A stretch of DNA of 64,000 bases from Xanthomonas sp. (GTDB lineage Bacteria; Pseudomonadota; Gammaproteobacteria; Xanthomonadales; Xanthomonadaceae), in NCBI RefSeq assembly GCF_017163755.1, contig NZ_JAFIWC010000008.1, positions 62,001-126,000 on the forward strand, in the 5' to 3' direction. This document shows positions 17,236-28,545 of this stretch, one piece after another. The position numbers and the translations under genes were made by a program. How positions within the stretch are numbered: the stretch's first letter is position 1; every line of letters starts with the position of its first letter. Under the pieces are notes generated by a model. The model did not search any database. It was not told the DNA's origin and was given only the letters and a program-made list of their open reading frames with translations.

Positions 17236-19518
17236 ATGTTCAGCAAAGATCTCGAGCAGACCATCGGCCAGTGCTACAAGCGCGCCCGGGAGGCCCGTCA
17301 CGAATTCATGACGGTTGAGCACCTGCTGTTGGCGCTGCTCGACAACCCCTCCGCGCAGGCGGTGATGAAGGCCTGCGGGGCCGACGCCGAGCGCCTGCGC
17401 GGCGAATTGGACCAGGCCATCGAAGCGTCGGTGTCGCGCCTGGCCGAAGACGACGGCCGCGACACGCAGCCCACGCTGGGCTTCCAGCGGGTACTGCAGC
17501 GCGCGGTCTACCACGTGCAGTCCTCGGGCAAGAAGGAGGTCACCGGCGCGAACGTGCTGGTGGCGATCTTCGGCGAAAAGGACTCGCATGCGGTGTATTT
17601 CCTGAACCAGCAGGACATCACCCGGCTGGACATCGTCAACTACCTCTCGCACGGCATCGCCAAGCTCGGCGAGGAAGGCGAAGGCCCGGCGCCGTCGGAC
17701 GGCGAGGCCAAGGGCGAGGCGGGCGAGGGCGAGTCCAAGGGCGACGCGCTGGCCGAATACGCCACCAACCTCAACGAACAGGCGCGCAACGGCCGTATCG
17801 ACCCGCTGGTCGGGCGTGCCGACGAGATCGAGCGCACCATCCAGGTGCTGTGCCGCCGGCGCAAGAACAACCCGCTGTACGTGGGCGAAGCCGGCGTGGG
17901 CAAGACCGCGATCGCCGAGGGCCTGGCCAAGCGCATCGTCGAAGGCAGCGTGCCGGCGGTGCTGGCCGACGCGGTCATCTACTCGCTGGACCTGGGCGCG
18001 CTGGTCGCCGGCACCAAGTACCGCGGCGACTTCGAAAAGCGCCTGAAGGGCGTGCTGACCTCGCTGAAGAAGGTGCCCAACGCGGTGCTGTTCATCGACG
18101 AGATCCACACCATCATCGGCGCCGGCTCGGCGTCCGGCGGCACCATGGACGCGTCCAACCTGATCAAGCCGGCGCTGGCCTCGGGCGACCTGCGCTGCAT
18201 CGGCTCGACCACGTTCCAGGAATACCGCGGCATCTTCGAGAAGGACCGCGCGCTGGCGCGGCGCTTCCAGAAAATCGACATCGTCGAGCCCACCGTCGGC
18301 GAAACCTTCGAGATCCTGCAGGGCCTGAAGCCCAAGTACGAGGCGCACCACGGCGTCACCTACGCCGACGACGCGCTGCAGGCGGCGGTGGACCTGTCGG
18401 TCAAGCACATCGGCGACCGCCTGCTGCCGGACAAGGCCATCGACGTGATGGACGAGGCCGGCGCGCGGCAGCGCCTGCTGCCCGACGGCGTGCGCAAGGA
18501 GCTGATCGACATCGAGGAGATCGAGACCATCGTCGCCAAGATGGCGCGGATCCCGGCCAAGCAGGTCAGCGCCACCGACAAGGACGTGCTGCAGCACCTG
18601 GAGCGCAACCTGAAGATGGTGATCTTCGGCCAGGACCCGGCGATCGAGACGCTCGCCTCGTCGATCAAGCTGGCGCGCTCGGGCCTGGCCAACCCGGAGA
18701 AGCCGATCGGCAACTTCCTGTTCGCCGGCCCGACCGGCGTGGGCAAGACCGAGGTGACCAAGCAGCTGGCGTTGCAGCTGGGCATCGAGCTGGTCCGCTT
18801 CGACATGAGCGAGTACATGGAGCCGCATTCGATCAGCCGCCTGATCGGCGCGCCTCCCGGCTACGTCGGCTTCGACCAGGGCGGCCTGCTGACCGAGAAG
18901 ATCGTCAAGACGCCGCACTGCGTGCTGCTGCTCGACGAGGTGGAGAAGGCGCACCCGGACATCTTCAACATCCTGTTGCAGGTGATGGACCGCGGCGTGC
19001 TGACCGACACCAACGGCCGCGAAGCCAACTTCAAGAACGTGATCCTGGTGATGACCACCAATGCCGGTGCCACCCAGGCCTCGCGGCGCTCGATCGGCTT
19101 CACCAAGCAGGACCACTCCACCGACGCGATGGAGACCATCCGCCGCAGCTTCACCCCGGAGTTCCGCAACCGCCTGGACGCGGTGGTGCAGTTCCAGCCG
19201 CTGGCGTTCGACCACATCCTGCGCGTGGTGGACAAGTTCATCATCGAGCTGGAGATGCTGCTGCAGGAGAAGCACGTGACGCTGTCGGCCACGCCGACCG
19301 CGCGCGACTGGCTGGCGCAGCACGGCTTCGACCCGCTGATGGGCGCGCGGCCGATGGCGCGGGTCATCCAGGACAAGGTCAAGCGCCCGCTGGCGGACGA
19401 ACTGCTGTTCGGCAAGCTGGTCCACGGCGGCCGCGTCACCATCGACGTGCGCAACGGCGAACTGGTGGTGGAAACCCAGTCCGAACCGGAGCGCCTGCTG
19501 CCGGCCACCGTCGAATGA
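17236..19518 (+). CDS. clpA: ATP-dependent Clp protease ATP-binding subunit ClpA
   Basis: 760 residues, normal ClpA length. The N-terminal repeat domain (about 1-140, [20 protein letters not shown]) is the ClpS docking region. An acidic/Gly-rich linker (about 150-170) leads to AAA module 1 with Walker A GEAGVGKT (from 217) and Walker [11 protein letters not shown], then AAA module 2 with Walker A GPTGVGKT (from 498) and [13 protein letters not shown]. The IGF-type loop for ClpP docking (SIGFTKQD) is present. It unfolds substrates for ClpP in the cytosol. Absence of the long middle domain distinguishes it from ClpB. Confidence 0.97.
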   Translation: MFSKDLEQTIGQCYKRAREARHEFMTVEHLLLALLDNPSAQAVMKACGADAERLRGELDQAIEASVSRLAEDDGRDTQPTLGFQRVLQRAVYHVQSSGKKEVTGANVLVAIFGEKDSHAVYFLNQQDITRLDIVNYLSHGIAKLGEEGEGPAPSDGEAKGEAGEGESKGDALAEYATNLNEQARNGRIDPLVGRADEIERTIQVLCRRRKNNPLYVGEAGVGKTAIAEGLAKRIVEGSVPAVLADAVIYSLDLGALVAGTKYRGDFEKRLKGVLTSLKKVPNAVLFIDEIHTIIGAGSASGGTMDASNLIKPALASGDLRCIGSTTFQEYRGIFEKDRALARRFQKIDIVEPTVGETFEILQGLKPKYEAHHGVTYADDALQAAVDLSVKHIGDRLLPDKAIDVMDEAGARQRLLPDGVRKELIDIEEIETIVAKMARIPAKQVSATDKDVLQHLERNLKMVIFGQDPAIETLASSIKLARSGLANPEKPIGNFLFAGPTGVGKTEVTKQLALQLGIELVRFDMSEYMEPHSISRLIGAPPGYVGFDQGGLLTEKIVKTPHCVLLLDEVEKAHPDIFNILLQVMDRGVLTDTNGREANFKNVILVMTTNAGATQASRRSIGFTKQDHSTDAMETIRRSFTPEFRNRLDAVVQFQPLAFDHILRVVDKFIIELEMLLQEKHVTLSATPTARDWLAQHGFDPLMGARPMARVIQDKVKRPLADELLFGKLVHGGRVTIDVRNGELVVETQSEPERLLPATVE

Positions 19519-19605
19519 CGGCAAGGCTGGCCTGCCGAAAGGCAGGCACGACAAAAGGCGGCTGCAGCGTGCTGCAGTCGCCCTGGGTAACCACCGATGC
19601 AGATG

Positions 19606-19631
19606 AAAAGGCGGCCAATGGCCGCCTTTTT
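19606..19631. terminator. Bidirectional rho-independent terminator between clpA and infA
   Basis: AAAAGGCGGCC, AATG loop, GGCCGCCTTTTT: an 11 bp perfect stem with A-run before and T-run after, placed between two convergent genes, so it serves both. Confidence 0.92.
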
Positions 19632-19650
19632 CACGACCGCTGCGTGGCGG

Positions 19651-19869
19651 TCACTTCATGCGGTAGGTGATGCGACCCTTGGTCAGGTCGTACGGGGTCA
19701 TCTCGACCTTCACCCGGTCGCCGGTGAGGATGCGGATGTAGTTCTTGCGCATGCGTCCGGAGATGTGGGCGATGATCTCATGCCCGTTTTCCAGCTTGAC
19801 CCGGAAGGTGGTATTGGGCAACGTCTCGCTGACGGTGCCTTCGAATTCGATGGAGTCGTCTTTCGACAT
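19651..19869 (-). CDS. infA: Translation initiation factor IF-1
   Basis: 72 residues, a single S1-like OB fold. The sequence [20 protein letters not shown] with [19 protein letters not shown] is near-universal for IF-1, which blocks the ribosomal A site during initiation. The neighbourhood clpS-clpA-infA-aat is the same as in E. coli. Confidence 0.98.
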   Translation of the reverse strand: MSKDDSIEFEGTVSETLPNTTFRVKLENGHEIIAHISGRMRKNYIRILTGDRVKVEMTPYDLTKGRITYRMK

Positions 19870-19966
19870 GTAATCCTGTGGCGATTTCGCGGACGGCCGA
19901 AGGGCCTTAAGAGCGGGGATTTTACGCGCCCCGGCCGCTGCATGCAAAGTTTGCGTTAACCAGGGC

Positions 19967-20704
19967 TCAGGGCTGCGCCAGATCGGCGGCCGCCAGGTCG
20001 CCGAAACGGGATGTCCAGCCCAGTGCCGGCTCCTCGTGCCGGACCAGTTCGGCGACCGCGCGCAGGAACGCCTCGCGCGGCCAGCGTTCGGCGCCGAGGC
20101 TGAGCAGGTGCTCGTTCTCGACCTGCGCATCGAGCAGCGGCCAGCCCCACTGCCGCAGCCGCAGCGCCAGCGCGGCCAGGGCGACCTTGGAGCCGCCGCT
20201 GCGCGCGCTGAACATGCTCTCGCCGAAGAACATGCGCCCGCGCGCGACCCCGTAGATGCCGCCGACCAGGTTGTCGCCGTCGTACACCTCCACCGAATGC
20301 GCGTGCCCGGCGTCGTGCAGCGCCTGGTAGGCCTGGCGCATCTCGTCGGTGATCCAGGTGCCGTCCTGGCCGGGCCGGGGCGTCTGCGCGCAGGCCTGGA
20401 TCACCTGCGCGAAGGCGGTGTCGGCGCGCACCCGCCACGGCGAACGGCGCAGCGAGCGGCGAAAGCGCGACGACAGCCGCACCGCGTCGCTGCGGAACAC
20501 GGTGCGCGGGTCCGGGCTCCACCACAGGATCGGCTGGCCAGCCGAGTACCAGGGAAAGATGCCCTGGGCGTAGGCGTTGAGCAGCCGGGTCGGCGACAGG
20601 TCGCCGCCCAGCGCCAGCAGGCCGTCGGGGTCGCGCAGCGCCGTGGACGGCGCGGGAAAGGGCGCGGCGGGGTCGGCGGAGAGCAGGGCGGGCAGGCGAC
20701 GCAT
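19967..20704 (-). CDS. aat: Leucyl/phenylalanyl-tRNA-protein transferase
   Basis: 245 residues. Family hallmarks are present: [67 protein letters not shown], and FFGESMFS. The enzyme adds Leu or Phe to N-terminal Lys/Arg of proteins, making N-degrons for ClpS-ClpAP, both encoded just upstream. It is cytosolic. It follows the GNAT-like gene on the minus strand with an 18-base gap, so the two may be co-transcribed. Confidence 0.96.
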   Translation of the reverse strand: MRRLPALLSADPAAPFPAPSTALRDPDGLLALGGDLSPTRLLNAYAQGIFPWYSAGQPILWWSPDPRTVFRSDAVRLSSRFRRSLRRSPWRVRADTAFAQVIQACAQTPRPGQDGTWITDEMRQAYQALHDAGHAHSVEVYDGDNLVGGIYGVARGRMFFGESMFSARSGGSKVALAALALRLRQWGWPLLDAQVENEHLLSLGAERWPREAFLRAVAELVRHEEPALGWTSRFGDLAAADLAQP

Positions 20705-20722
20705 CGGCGGGCGCGGCCGGGT

Positions 20723-21844
20723 TCAGTCGCGGCGGAACGGCGAGTGCCGTTCCAGCGTGGCCGCATAGCGGGCGACCGCGGCGCCTTCTTCCGCGCACCA
20801 CTCGGCCAGCGGCAGGCGGAAGCCCGGGTCGGCGATCCAGTGGCGGCTGCGCACGAAGCGCGGCAGGAAACCCCGGGCGATCTTGTGCTCGCCCTGGGCG
20901 CCGGGTTCGAACCGGGTCAGCCCTTCGCGCAGGCAGTATTCGATGCCCTGGTAGTAGCAGGTCTCGAAGTGCAGGCCGGGCAGGGCATCGCCGCCCCAAT
21001 AGCGCCCGTACAAGGTATCGCCGCCGCGCAGGCAGAGGGCGCCTGCGATCGGGGCTCCCTCGAGTGTTGCAAGAAATATCAGTAAGTTACGCGGCATTTC
21101 TCGCGCAACATGGCAGAAAAACTCGAAGGTCAGCGCCGGCGAGTTGCCGTAGTCGTCGAAGGTGCGCAGGTAGAAGCCGTACATCGCCTGCAGGTCCGCC
21201 TCGCTCGCCTCGTCGCCGTGCACGACACGAAAGCCGATGCCGGCCCGCTGCACCTTGGCGCGCTCCTGGCGGATGTTCTTGCGGTGCTTGTGGTCCATCG
21301 CCGCCAGGAAGGCGTCGAAATCCCGCCAGCCGGCGTCGTTGTGCCACTGGTACTGCACGTCGGTGCGCGGCAGCCACTCCTCGGCGAAGGCCGCGTCGTC
21401 GTCGGCGCCATGGAAGTTCACGTGCGCCGAGGACAGGCCGCTGGCGCGGGTCAGCGCCTGCATCGCCTCGAGCAGCGCCTGGCGCCCGGGCAGGTCGCGC
21501 GCGAGCAGCCGCGGCCCGGTGACCGGCGAATAGGGCACCGCGCACAGCCACTTCGGGAAATAGTCCTGCCCGTAACGCGCATAGGCATTGGCCCAGGCGT
21601 GGTCGAACACGAACTCGCCGTGCGAGTTGGTCTTCAGGTAGCCCGGCGCCGCCGCCACCAGCTGCTCGCCGTCCCACAGGGTCAGGTGCAGCGGCGACCA
21701 GCCCCAGTCCGGGCGCAGGCAGCCATGCCGCTCCAGCCCTGACAGGAACGCATGGGCGACGAACGGGTTGCGGCCGTCGTGCAGGGCGTCCCAGGCCGGC
21801 GCGGCGACCTCGTCGAGCCCGCGCAGCCAGCGCGCGGCGGTCAT
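20723..21844 (-). CDS. GNAT/FemAB-like acyltransferase family protein (DUF482)
   Basis: 373 residues, the usual length of the DUF482 (peptidogalycan biosynthesis-like, BioF2-like GNAT) family. Typical blocks are visible: GYLKTNSHGEFVFDHAWANAY, YFPKWLCAVPYSPVTGPRLL, DHKHRKNIRQERAKVQRAGI, and C-terminal GALCLRGGDTLYGRYWG with FEPGAQGEHKIARGFLP. Families like this carry two GNAT folds and probably transfer an aminoacyl or acyl group, but the substrate is unknown. It is directly upstream of aat on the same strand. Confidence 0.85.
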   Translation of the reverse strand: MTAARWLRGLDEVAAPAWDALHDGRNPFVAHAFLSGLERHGCLRPDWGWSPLHLTLWDGEQLVAAAPGYLKTNSHGEFVFDHAWANAYARYGQDYFPKWLCAVPYSPVTGPRLLARDLPGRQALLEAMQALTRASGLSSAHVNFHGADDDAAFAEEWLPRTDVQYQWHNDAGWRDFDAFLAAMDHKHRKNIRQERAKVQRAGIGFRVVHGDEASEADLQAMYGFYLRTFDDYGNSPALTFEFFCHVAREMPRNLLIFLATLEGAPIAGALCLRGGDTLYGRYWGGDALPGLHFETCYYQGIEYCLREGLTRFEPGAQGEHKIARGFLPRFVRSRHWIADPGFRLPLAEWCAEEGAAVARYAATLERHSPFRRD

Positions 21845-21916
21845 GCCGGCGCGCGCCTGCCGCCGGCGGCGGCCATCACCGTCACCGGCGCGCTAGCGGC
21901 CAGGCCCGCCGCGGAC

Positions 21917-22978
<1,062 letters not shown>

Positions 22979-23172
22979 TCAAGCGCGTGGCGAGAACGCT
23001 GCGGCCCGCGACGCCCCGATCCCACCGAGCCTGCCTCGCGCCGTGCCGCCGCCCCGGCGCCCGCGCCGTGGCCGGCAAGGTGCCGCCAGGGTTCAGATGC
23101 CACAGCTGAAAAGCCGGGCCGATTCGTTTATTATCAAATACTAACGATGCATTTCTAAGGTCTGGTCATAGC

Positions 23173-25527
23173 GTGGCGAAGCAGGTTCCGGAACGCGGCA
23201 AATCCCAGGGCGCCAACGCCGCCGCACGCAAGCAGGCGGCGGCCAACCCGCGCCGGCAGAAACTGTGGCGCGACCTGGCGCTGATCGCCATCGCGCCGCT
23301 GCTGCTGTATCTGCTGGCCAGCCTGGCCACGTATTCGGCGGCCGATCCGGGTTGGTCGCAGACCGGCAGCGTGGTCGCGCCGATCCACAACATGGGCGGC
23401 CGGGTCGGCGCCTGGCTGGCCGATGTGCTGCTGCAGCTGTTCGGCTACGTCGCGTTCCTGCTACCGGTGGTGATCGGCGCGATCGCGTGGATCGCGCTGT
23501 TCGGCATGGACAGCGACGGCGATGGCGAAGCCGACCTGGGCCCGGCGCTGCGCCTGGTCGGGATCGTCGGCTTCCTGATCGGGGCGACCGGGCTGCTGCA
23601 CCTGCGCCTGTTCGGCGGCGACGTCGCCAGCGCCGGCGGCATCCTCGGGCGGCTGGTCGGCAACTCGCTCAGCGCCGGCTTCGGCACGCTGGGCAGCAAC
23701 CTGTTCGTGCTGGTGCTGCTGCTGGGATCGATCACCCTGGCCACCGGCCTGTCCTGGTTCGCGGTGATGGAGCGCATCGGCAAGGCGGTGATGACCGTGC
23801 CCACGCTGCTGCGCCGCGGCAGCCAGCAGGCCAACGAATGGCAGCAGACCCGGGCCCTGCGCGAGGAACGCGAGGAAGTGCGCAAGGTCGACGCGGTGCA
23901 GCGCGCCAAGCGCGAGCCGGTCAAGATCGAGCCGCCGCCGGCGCCGGTGGTGGAGAAGAGCGAGCGGGCCAAGCGCGAGCAGCAGATCCCGCTGTTCCAC
24001 GGCACCGGCGGCGATCCGTCCGGGGTGCCGCCGCTGGCGCTGCTGGACGACCCCAAGCCGCAGGCCAAGGGCTATTCCGAGGAGACCCTGGAGACCCTGT
24101 CGCGGCAGATCGAGTTCAAGCTCAAGGACTTCCGCATCGAGGCGCAGGTGGTCGGCGCGTATCCGGGGCCGGTCATCACCCGCTTCGAGATCGAGCCGGC
24201 GCCGGGCATCAAGGTCAGCCAGATCAGTTCGCTGGACAAGGACATCGCGCGCGGGCTGTCGGTGAAGTCGGTGCGCGTGGTCGACGTGATCCCGGGCAAG
24301 TCGGTGGTGGGCCTGGAAATCCCCAACGTCAGCCGCGAGATGATCTACCTCAGCGAACTGCTGCGCTCCAAGGAATACGACAAGTCCCCCAGCCACCTGA
24401 CCCTGGCGCTGGGCAAGGACATCGCCGGCCGCCCGACCGTGGCCGACCTGGCGCGCATGCCGCATCTGCTGGTCGCCGGCACCACCGGCTCGGGCAAGTC
24501 GGTGGCGGTCAACGCGATGGTGCTGAGCCTGCTGTACAAGGCCTCGGCCAAGGACCTGCGGATGCTGATGATCGACCCGAAGATGCTCGAGCTGAGCGTC
24601 TACCAGGGCATCCCGCACCTGCTGGCGCCGGTGGTCACCGACATGAAGGAGGCCGCCAACGGCCTGCGCTGGTGCGTGGCGGAGATGGAGCGCCGCTACA
24701 AGCTGATGAGCGCGGTCGGGGTGCGCAACCTGGCCGGCTTCAACAAGAAGGTCAAGGACGCCCAGGACGCCGGGCAGCCGCTGATGGACCCGCTGTTCAA
24801 GCCCAACCCGGACCTGGCCGAAGCGCCGCGTCCGCTGGACACGCTGCCGTTCATCGTCATCTTCATCGACGAATTCGCCGACATGATGATGATCGTCGGC
24901 AAGAAGGTCGAAGAGCTGATCGCGCGCCTGGCGCAGAAGGCGCGCGCGGCCGGCATCCACCTGATCCTGGCCACCCAGCGCCCGTCGGTGGACGTGATCA
25001 CCGGCCTGATCAAGGCCAACATCCCCACCCGCATCGCGTTCCAGGTCAGCTCCAAGATCGATTCGCGCACCATCCTCGACCAGTCCGGCGCCGAGACCCT
25101 GCTCGGCCACGGCGACATGCTGTACCTGCCGCCGGGCACGGCGATGCCCGACCGCGTGCACGGCGCCTTCGTCAGCGACGAGGAGGTGCACCGCGTGGTC
25201 GAGCACCTGAAGGCCAGCGGCCCGGCCGACTACATCGAGGGCGTGCTCGACGAGGTGCAGACCATGGGCGACGGCACCGTGGTCGGCGCCACCGGCCTGC
25301 CGGAGAGCAGCAGCGGGGGAGGGGACGAGTCCGACCCGCTGTACGACGAGGCGCTGCGCATCGTCACCGAGACCCGCCGCGCGTCGATCTCCGGCGTGCA
25401 GCGGCGGCTGAAGATCGGCTACAACCGCGCCGCGCGGCTGATCGAGGCGATGGAGGCGGCCGGGGTGGTCAGTCCGCCCGAGCACAACGGCGACCGCAGC
25501 GTGCTGGCGCCGCCGCCGCCGAAGTGA
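23173..25527 (+). CDS. ftsK: DNA translocase FtsK
   Basis: 784 residues from a GTG start with AAGGT upstream. Four hydrophobic segments within the first 190 residues anchor it at the division septum. A short Pro/Lys linker leads to the alpha and beta motor domains: Walker A GTTGSGKS (from 436), Walker [15 protein letters not shown], and the C-terminal winged-helix gamma domain ([20 protein letters not shown]) that reads KOPS sites and activates XerCD at dif. The linker is much shorter than in E. coli FtsK, common in this family. Confidence 0.96.
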   Translation: MAKQVPERGKSQGANAAARKQAAANPRRQKLWRDLALIAIAPLLLYLLASLATYSAADPGWSQTGSVVAPIHNMGGRVGAWLADVLLQLFGYVAFLLPVVIGAIAWIALFGMDSDGDGEADLGPALRLVGIVGFLIGATGLLHLRLFGGDVASAGGILGRLVGNSLSAGFGTLGSNLFVLVLLLGSITLATGLSWFAVMERIGKAVMTVPTLLRRGSQQANEWQQTRALREEREEVRKVDAVQRAKREPVKIEPPPAPVVEKSERAKREQQIPLFHGTGGDPSGVPPLALLDDPKPQAKGYSEETLETLSRQIEFKLKDFRIEAQVVGAYPGPVITRFEIEPAPGIKVSQISSLDKDIARGLSVKSVRVVDVIPGKSVVGLEIPNVSREMIYLSELLRSKEYDKSPSHLTLALGKDIAGRPTVADLARMPHLLVAGTTGSGKSVAVNAMVLSLLYKASAKDLRMLMIDPKMLELSVYQGIPHLLAPVVTDMKEAANGLRWCVAEMERRYKLMSAVGVRNLAGFNKKVKDAQDAGQPLMDPLFKPNPDLAEAPRPLDTLPFIVIFIDEFADMMMIVGKKVEELIARLAQKARAAGIHLILATQRPSVDVITGLIKANIPTRIAFQVSSKIDSRTILDQSGAETLLGHGDMLYLPPGTAMPDRVHGAFVSDEEVHRVVEHLKASGPADYIEGVLDEVQTMGDGTVVGATGLPESSSGGGDESDPLYDEALRIVTETRRASISGVQRRLKIGYNRAARLIEAMEAAGVVSPPEHNGDRSVLAPPPPK

Positions 25528-25585
25528 GCATGGCGCCGCGGCCGCCGGCGCCGCGCCCATGCGATGCTGTGCGCGGCTCCTGACG

Positions 25586-27526
25586 ATGCTTTCGACGATG
25601 TCCCGACTGTTCGCGCTCGTGTTCCTGCTGCTCTCGCCGTGCCTGGCCGCGCCGCTCGCCGCGCAATCGCAGGCGGCCGCGCCGGCGGCGGCCGCCGAGC
25701 CCGAGGCCAGCAACAACTTCAGCTACGTGCGCTACCGCGCCGACTACGAGGTGCGCGAGGACGCCACCAGCGTGGAGACCGACGAGTACGAGCTGCTGCT
25801 GAAGACCAAGGCCGGCGTGGACCAGTTCAGCCAGGTGCGGCTGAGCTACAGCGAGAAGCTGGAGACGCTGGAGGTGCTGGCCGCCTACACGATCACCGCC
25901 GACGGCCTGCGCCACGACGTGCCGGCCGACAAGATCTACACCCAGGAAAGCTATTCCAGCGCGTCGGCAGCGATGTACGCCGACCGCAAAGTCAAGGTCG
26001 TGGTGTTCCCGAACCTGGCGCCGGGCACGCGGCTGGTGTATCGCGTGCGCCGCACCCAGAACGTGCCGTACTTCCCCGGCTACTTCAGCCTGTGGGAGAC
26101 CTTCAGCGTGTTCGCCCAGTACGACGACGCCGTGGTGACCCTGGTCGCGCCAAAGCGCCTGCCGATGCACCTGTACACCCGCGGCGTGGAAGGCGGCGAC
26201 AAGCCCGAGGTCAGCGGCGACCAGGCGCGCTGGCAGTGGCGCTACCAGCGCCGCGAGCCGATGAAGAGCCAGAACTGGACCGCGGCGACCTGGGAGTTCA
26301 GCCCGACCATCATGGCCAGCACCTACCGCAACTGGTCGCAGATGGGCCTGGCCTACCAGATCAAGGGCGGCCAGGCCGCGCAGGTCACGCCGAAGGTGCG
26401 CGAACGCGCCGAGCAGATCACCGCCGGGATACACGACCGCCGCGCGCAGGCGGCGGCGCTGTACGAATGGGTGGCGCGCAACATCCGCTACGTGGCGGTG
26501 TACCTGGGCAACGGCGGGCTGGAGCCCAACAGCGCCGACAGCATCCTCGACAACCATTACGGCGACTGCAAGGACCACACCGTGATCTTGGAGGCGTTGC
26601 TGGCGGCCAAGGGCATCGCCAGCACGCCGGTGCTGATCGGCGCCGAGGGCGGGCCGACCCTGCCGCGGGTGCCGGTGCTGGGCCGCTTCAACCACGCCAT
26701 CACCTATCTGCCCGAGTTCAAGCTGTACGTGGACTCGACCAATCCGTACGCGCGCTTCGGCCAGCTGCCGGCCGGCGACCTCGGCGTGCCGGTGCTGCAC
26801 ACGGTCGACGGCAAGCTGGCGCGCACCCCGCCCAACGACGCACGGGTCAACCGCTACCAGGCGCAGGCCGACTACCGCTTCGCCGCCGACGGCAGCCTGA
26901 CCGGCACGACCCGGCTGGACAGCGGCGAGATCGGCGAGATCGGGCTGCGCGCGATGTTCGTGCAGCTCAACGCGCAGAACCGCGCGCGCATCGAGGAATC
27001 GATCATCGCCGCGTCCGGTTTCGACGGCAGCGGCGAACTGGTGCTGCAGGGCGCGCCGCAGGACCTGGGCAAGCCGTTCGGTTACGGCTACCGGTTCCGC
27101 GCCAGCGACTACGTGGACTTCGGCGTGGTCGGCGGCATGACCCTGCCGGACATGCCCGGCGCCGATTCGGTGCGCGGGGTCTACGCCACCACCTCGGCCG
27201 AGAGCAACCTGACCCCGTTCTACTGCAACGACAACGCGCGTACCGAGACCTACCGGCTGACCTTCCCCGACAGCGTGCCGATCATCGCCATCCCGGCCAA
27301 CACCCGCTTCCGCAACGCCGCCGGCGAATACAGCGCGGACTGGGTCCGCGAAGGGCAGACCGTCACCGCCACGCACCGCTTGCATCGCCGCGCGGTGCAC
27401 GGGCCCGATGCGCTGTGCCAGGCGCAGGACTATCCGGCGTTCCGCGAGCTGTACCAGCAGGTGCGGCGCGGTTTCCGCGGCCAGATCCTGTACGGCGACC
27501 TCGACCGGGTCCAGACCGAACGCTGA
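25586..27526 (+). CDS. Secreted transglutaminase-like protein with DUF3857 domain
   Basis: About 646 residues. A signal peptide (SRLFALVFLLLSPCLAAPLAAQ) directs it to the periplasm. Residues about 45-210 match the DUF3857 N-terminal domain; residues about 260-350 hold a transglutaminase-like core with YEWVARNIRYVAV, the catalytic Cys in HYGDCKDHTVILEALLAAKG, His in GRFNHAITYLP, and Asp in YVDSTNPYARFG. These Cys-His-Asp residues suggest peptidase or amide-transfer activity, substrate unknown. Several ATGs cluster at 25559-25600; the one giving a compact signal peptide is favoured. It lies between ftsK and lolA on the same strand. Confidence 0.82.
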   Translation: MLSTMSRLFALVFLLLSPCLAAPLAAQSQAAAPAAAAEPEASNNFSYVRYRADYEVREDATSVETDEYELLLKTKAGVDQFSQVRLSYSEKLETLEVLAAYTITADGLRHDVPADKIYTQESYSSASAAMYADRKVKVVVFPNLAPGTRLVYRVRRTQNVPYFPGYFSLWETFSVFAQYDDAVVTLVAPKRLPMHLYTRGVEGGDKPEVSGDQARWQWRYQRREPMKSQNWTAATWEFSPTIMASTYRNWSQMGLAYQIKGGQAAQVTPKVRERAEQITAGIHDRRAQAAALYEWVARNIRYVAVYLGNGGLEPNSADSILDNHYGDCKDHTVILEALLAAKGIASTPVLIGAEGGPTLPRVPVLGRFNHAITYLPEFKLYVDSTNPYARFGQLPAGDLGVPVLHTVDGKLARTPPNDARVNRYQAQADYRFAADGSLTGTTRLDSGEIGEIGLRAMFVQLNAQNRARIEESIIAASGFDGSGELVLQGAPQDLGKPFGYGYRFRASDYVDFGVVGGMTLPDMPGADSVRGVYATTSAESNLTPFYCNDNARTETYRLTFPDSVPIIAIPANTRFRNAAGEYSADWVREGQTVTATHRLHRRAVHGPDALCQAQDYPAFRELYQQVRRGFRGQILYGDLDRVQTER

Positions 27527-27596
27527 CGCGGACCCTGGTCGCCTATTCAGCTTGGACGCGGCACACTTCCACCATCCCATCCGGAAAACCCCTCCG

Positions 27597-28223
27597 ATGC
27601 TTCGCTCACTTCGCTATACCGTTCTCGCCACCGCCTTGCTGGCCGGCAGCGCCTTCGCCGGCGCGCGCGACGAACTGAACACCTTCACCCGCGGGCTCAA
27701 GGGCCTGGACGGCCAGTTCTCGCAGCAGGTCTATGACGGCAAGGGCAAGCTCAAGGAAAGCTCGAGCGGCCGCGTCGCATTGGCGGCGCCGCGCCTGTTC
27801 CGCTGGGAGTACACCAAGCCGTACGAACAGCTGATCGTCGCCGACGGCGGCAAGGTCTGGGTGTACGACCCGGACCTGCGCCAGGCCACGGTGCGTACCC
27901 AGGGCCAGGAAGAGCAGAACAGCCCGCTGACCGCGCTGATCGACCCGGGCAAGCTGGACCGCCAGTTCGACGTCAGCGAAGAGGCGACAGCGCGCGACGG
28001 GCTGCAGTGGCTGTCGCTGACGCCCAAGGTGGACACCGAGGCCAGTTTCCAGATCGCCAAGCTCGGCTTCGGCGCCGACGGCCTGGCGCGGATGGAAGTG
28101 GTCGACGCGGTCGGCCAGCGTACCGAGATCAGCTTCAGCGGCTGGAAGCGCAACCCGGCCTTCGCCGCCGACACCTTCCGCTACACCCCGCAGCAGGGCG
28201 TGGACGTGGTCGGCGACCGCTGA
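27597..28223 (+). CDS. lolA: Outer membrane lipoprotein carrier protein LolA
   Basis: 208 residues with a signal peptide (MLRSLRYTVLATALLAGSAFA). The mature protein shows the LolA pattern: LKGLDGQFSQQVYDGKGKLKE, FRWEYTKPYEQLIVADG, VWVYDPDLRQATVR, and C-terminal DTFRYTPQQGVDVV. LolA ferries lipoproteins across the periplasm from LolCDE to LolB. The ftsK-lolA-rarA order is conserved in gammaproteobacteria, though here dmeF lies between lolA and rarA. Confidence 0.95.
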   Translation: MLRSLRYTVLATALLAGSAFAGARDELNTFTRGLKGLDGQFSQQVYDGKGKLKESSSGRVALAAPRLFRWEYTKPYEQLIVADGGKVWVYDPDLRQATVRTQGQEEQNSPLTALIDPGKLDRQFDVSEEATARDGLQWLSLTPKVDTEASFQIAKLGFGADGLARMEVVDAVGQRTEISFSGWKRNPAFAADTFRYTPQQGVDVVGDR

Positions 28224-28383
28224 GGCGGCGCCGCGCGTCGATCCGCCGGCGGGTCGGGTCGGCCTGGTGCGTCGCGGCCGGTGACTTCGCGGTCACCGCG
28301 GCTGCCCTGCAGGAGCCGCGCGCCGTGCCTGCCACTGCAGGAGAGGCCTCGGCTGCGAGCGGAATCCGCAGCCTGCGCCTGGG

Positions 28384-28544
28384 GCCTGTTAATGCCATCG
28401 GGACAGGGCAACCCGAAGGGCCGCGCTTGGGCGCTCACGGGGCGGCGTCATCGCTCGGTCGCTTATCGGCATAAGCTCCCTCGCTTTTCCTTGCCCCGCG
28501 CGCGCCGAAGCACGGCGTGGCCTATCCCGATAGCGTTAACAGGC
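28384..28544. repeat. MITE-like element with 24 bp inverted ends
   Basis: GCCTGTTAATGCCATCGGGA at the left and its inverted partner TCCCGATAGCGTTAACAGGC at the right agree at 21 of 24 positions over the full arms. The 161 bp unit has no coding capacity, fills the space after lolA and stops 1 base short of the dmeF stop codon. No convincing target duplication is visible. Confidence 0.65.
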
Positions 28545-28545
28545 T

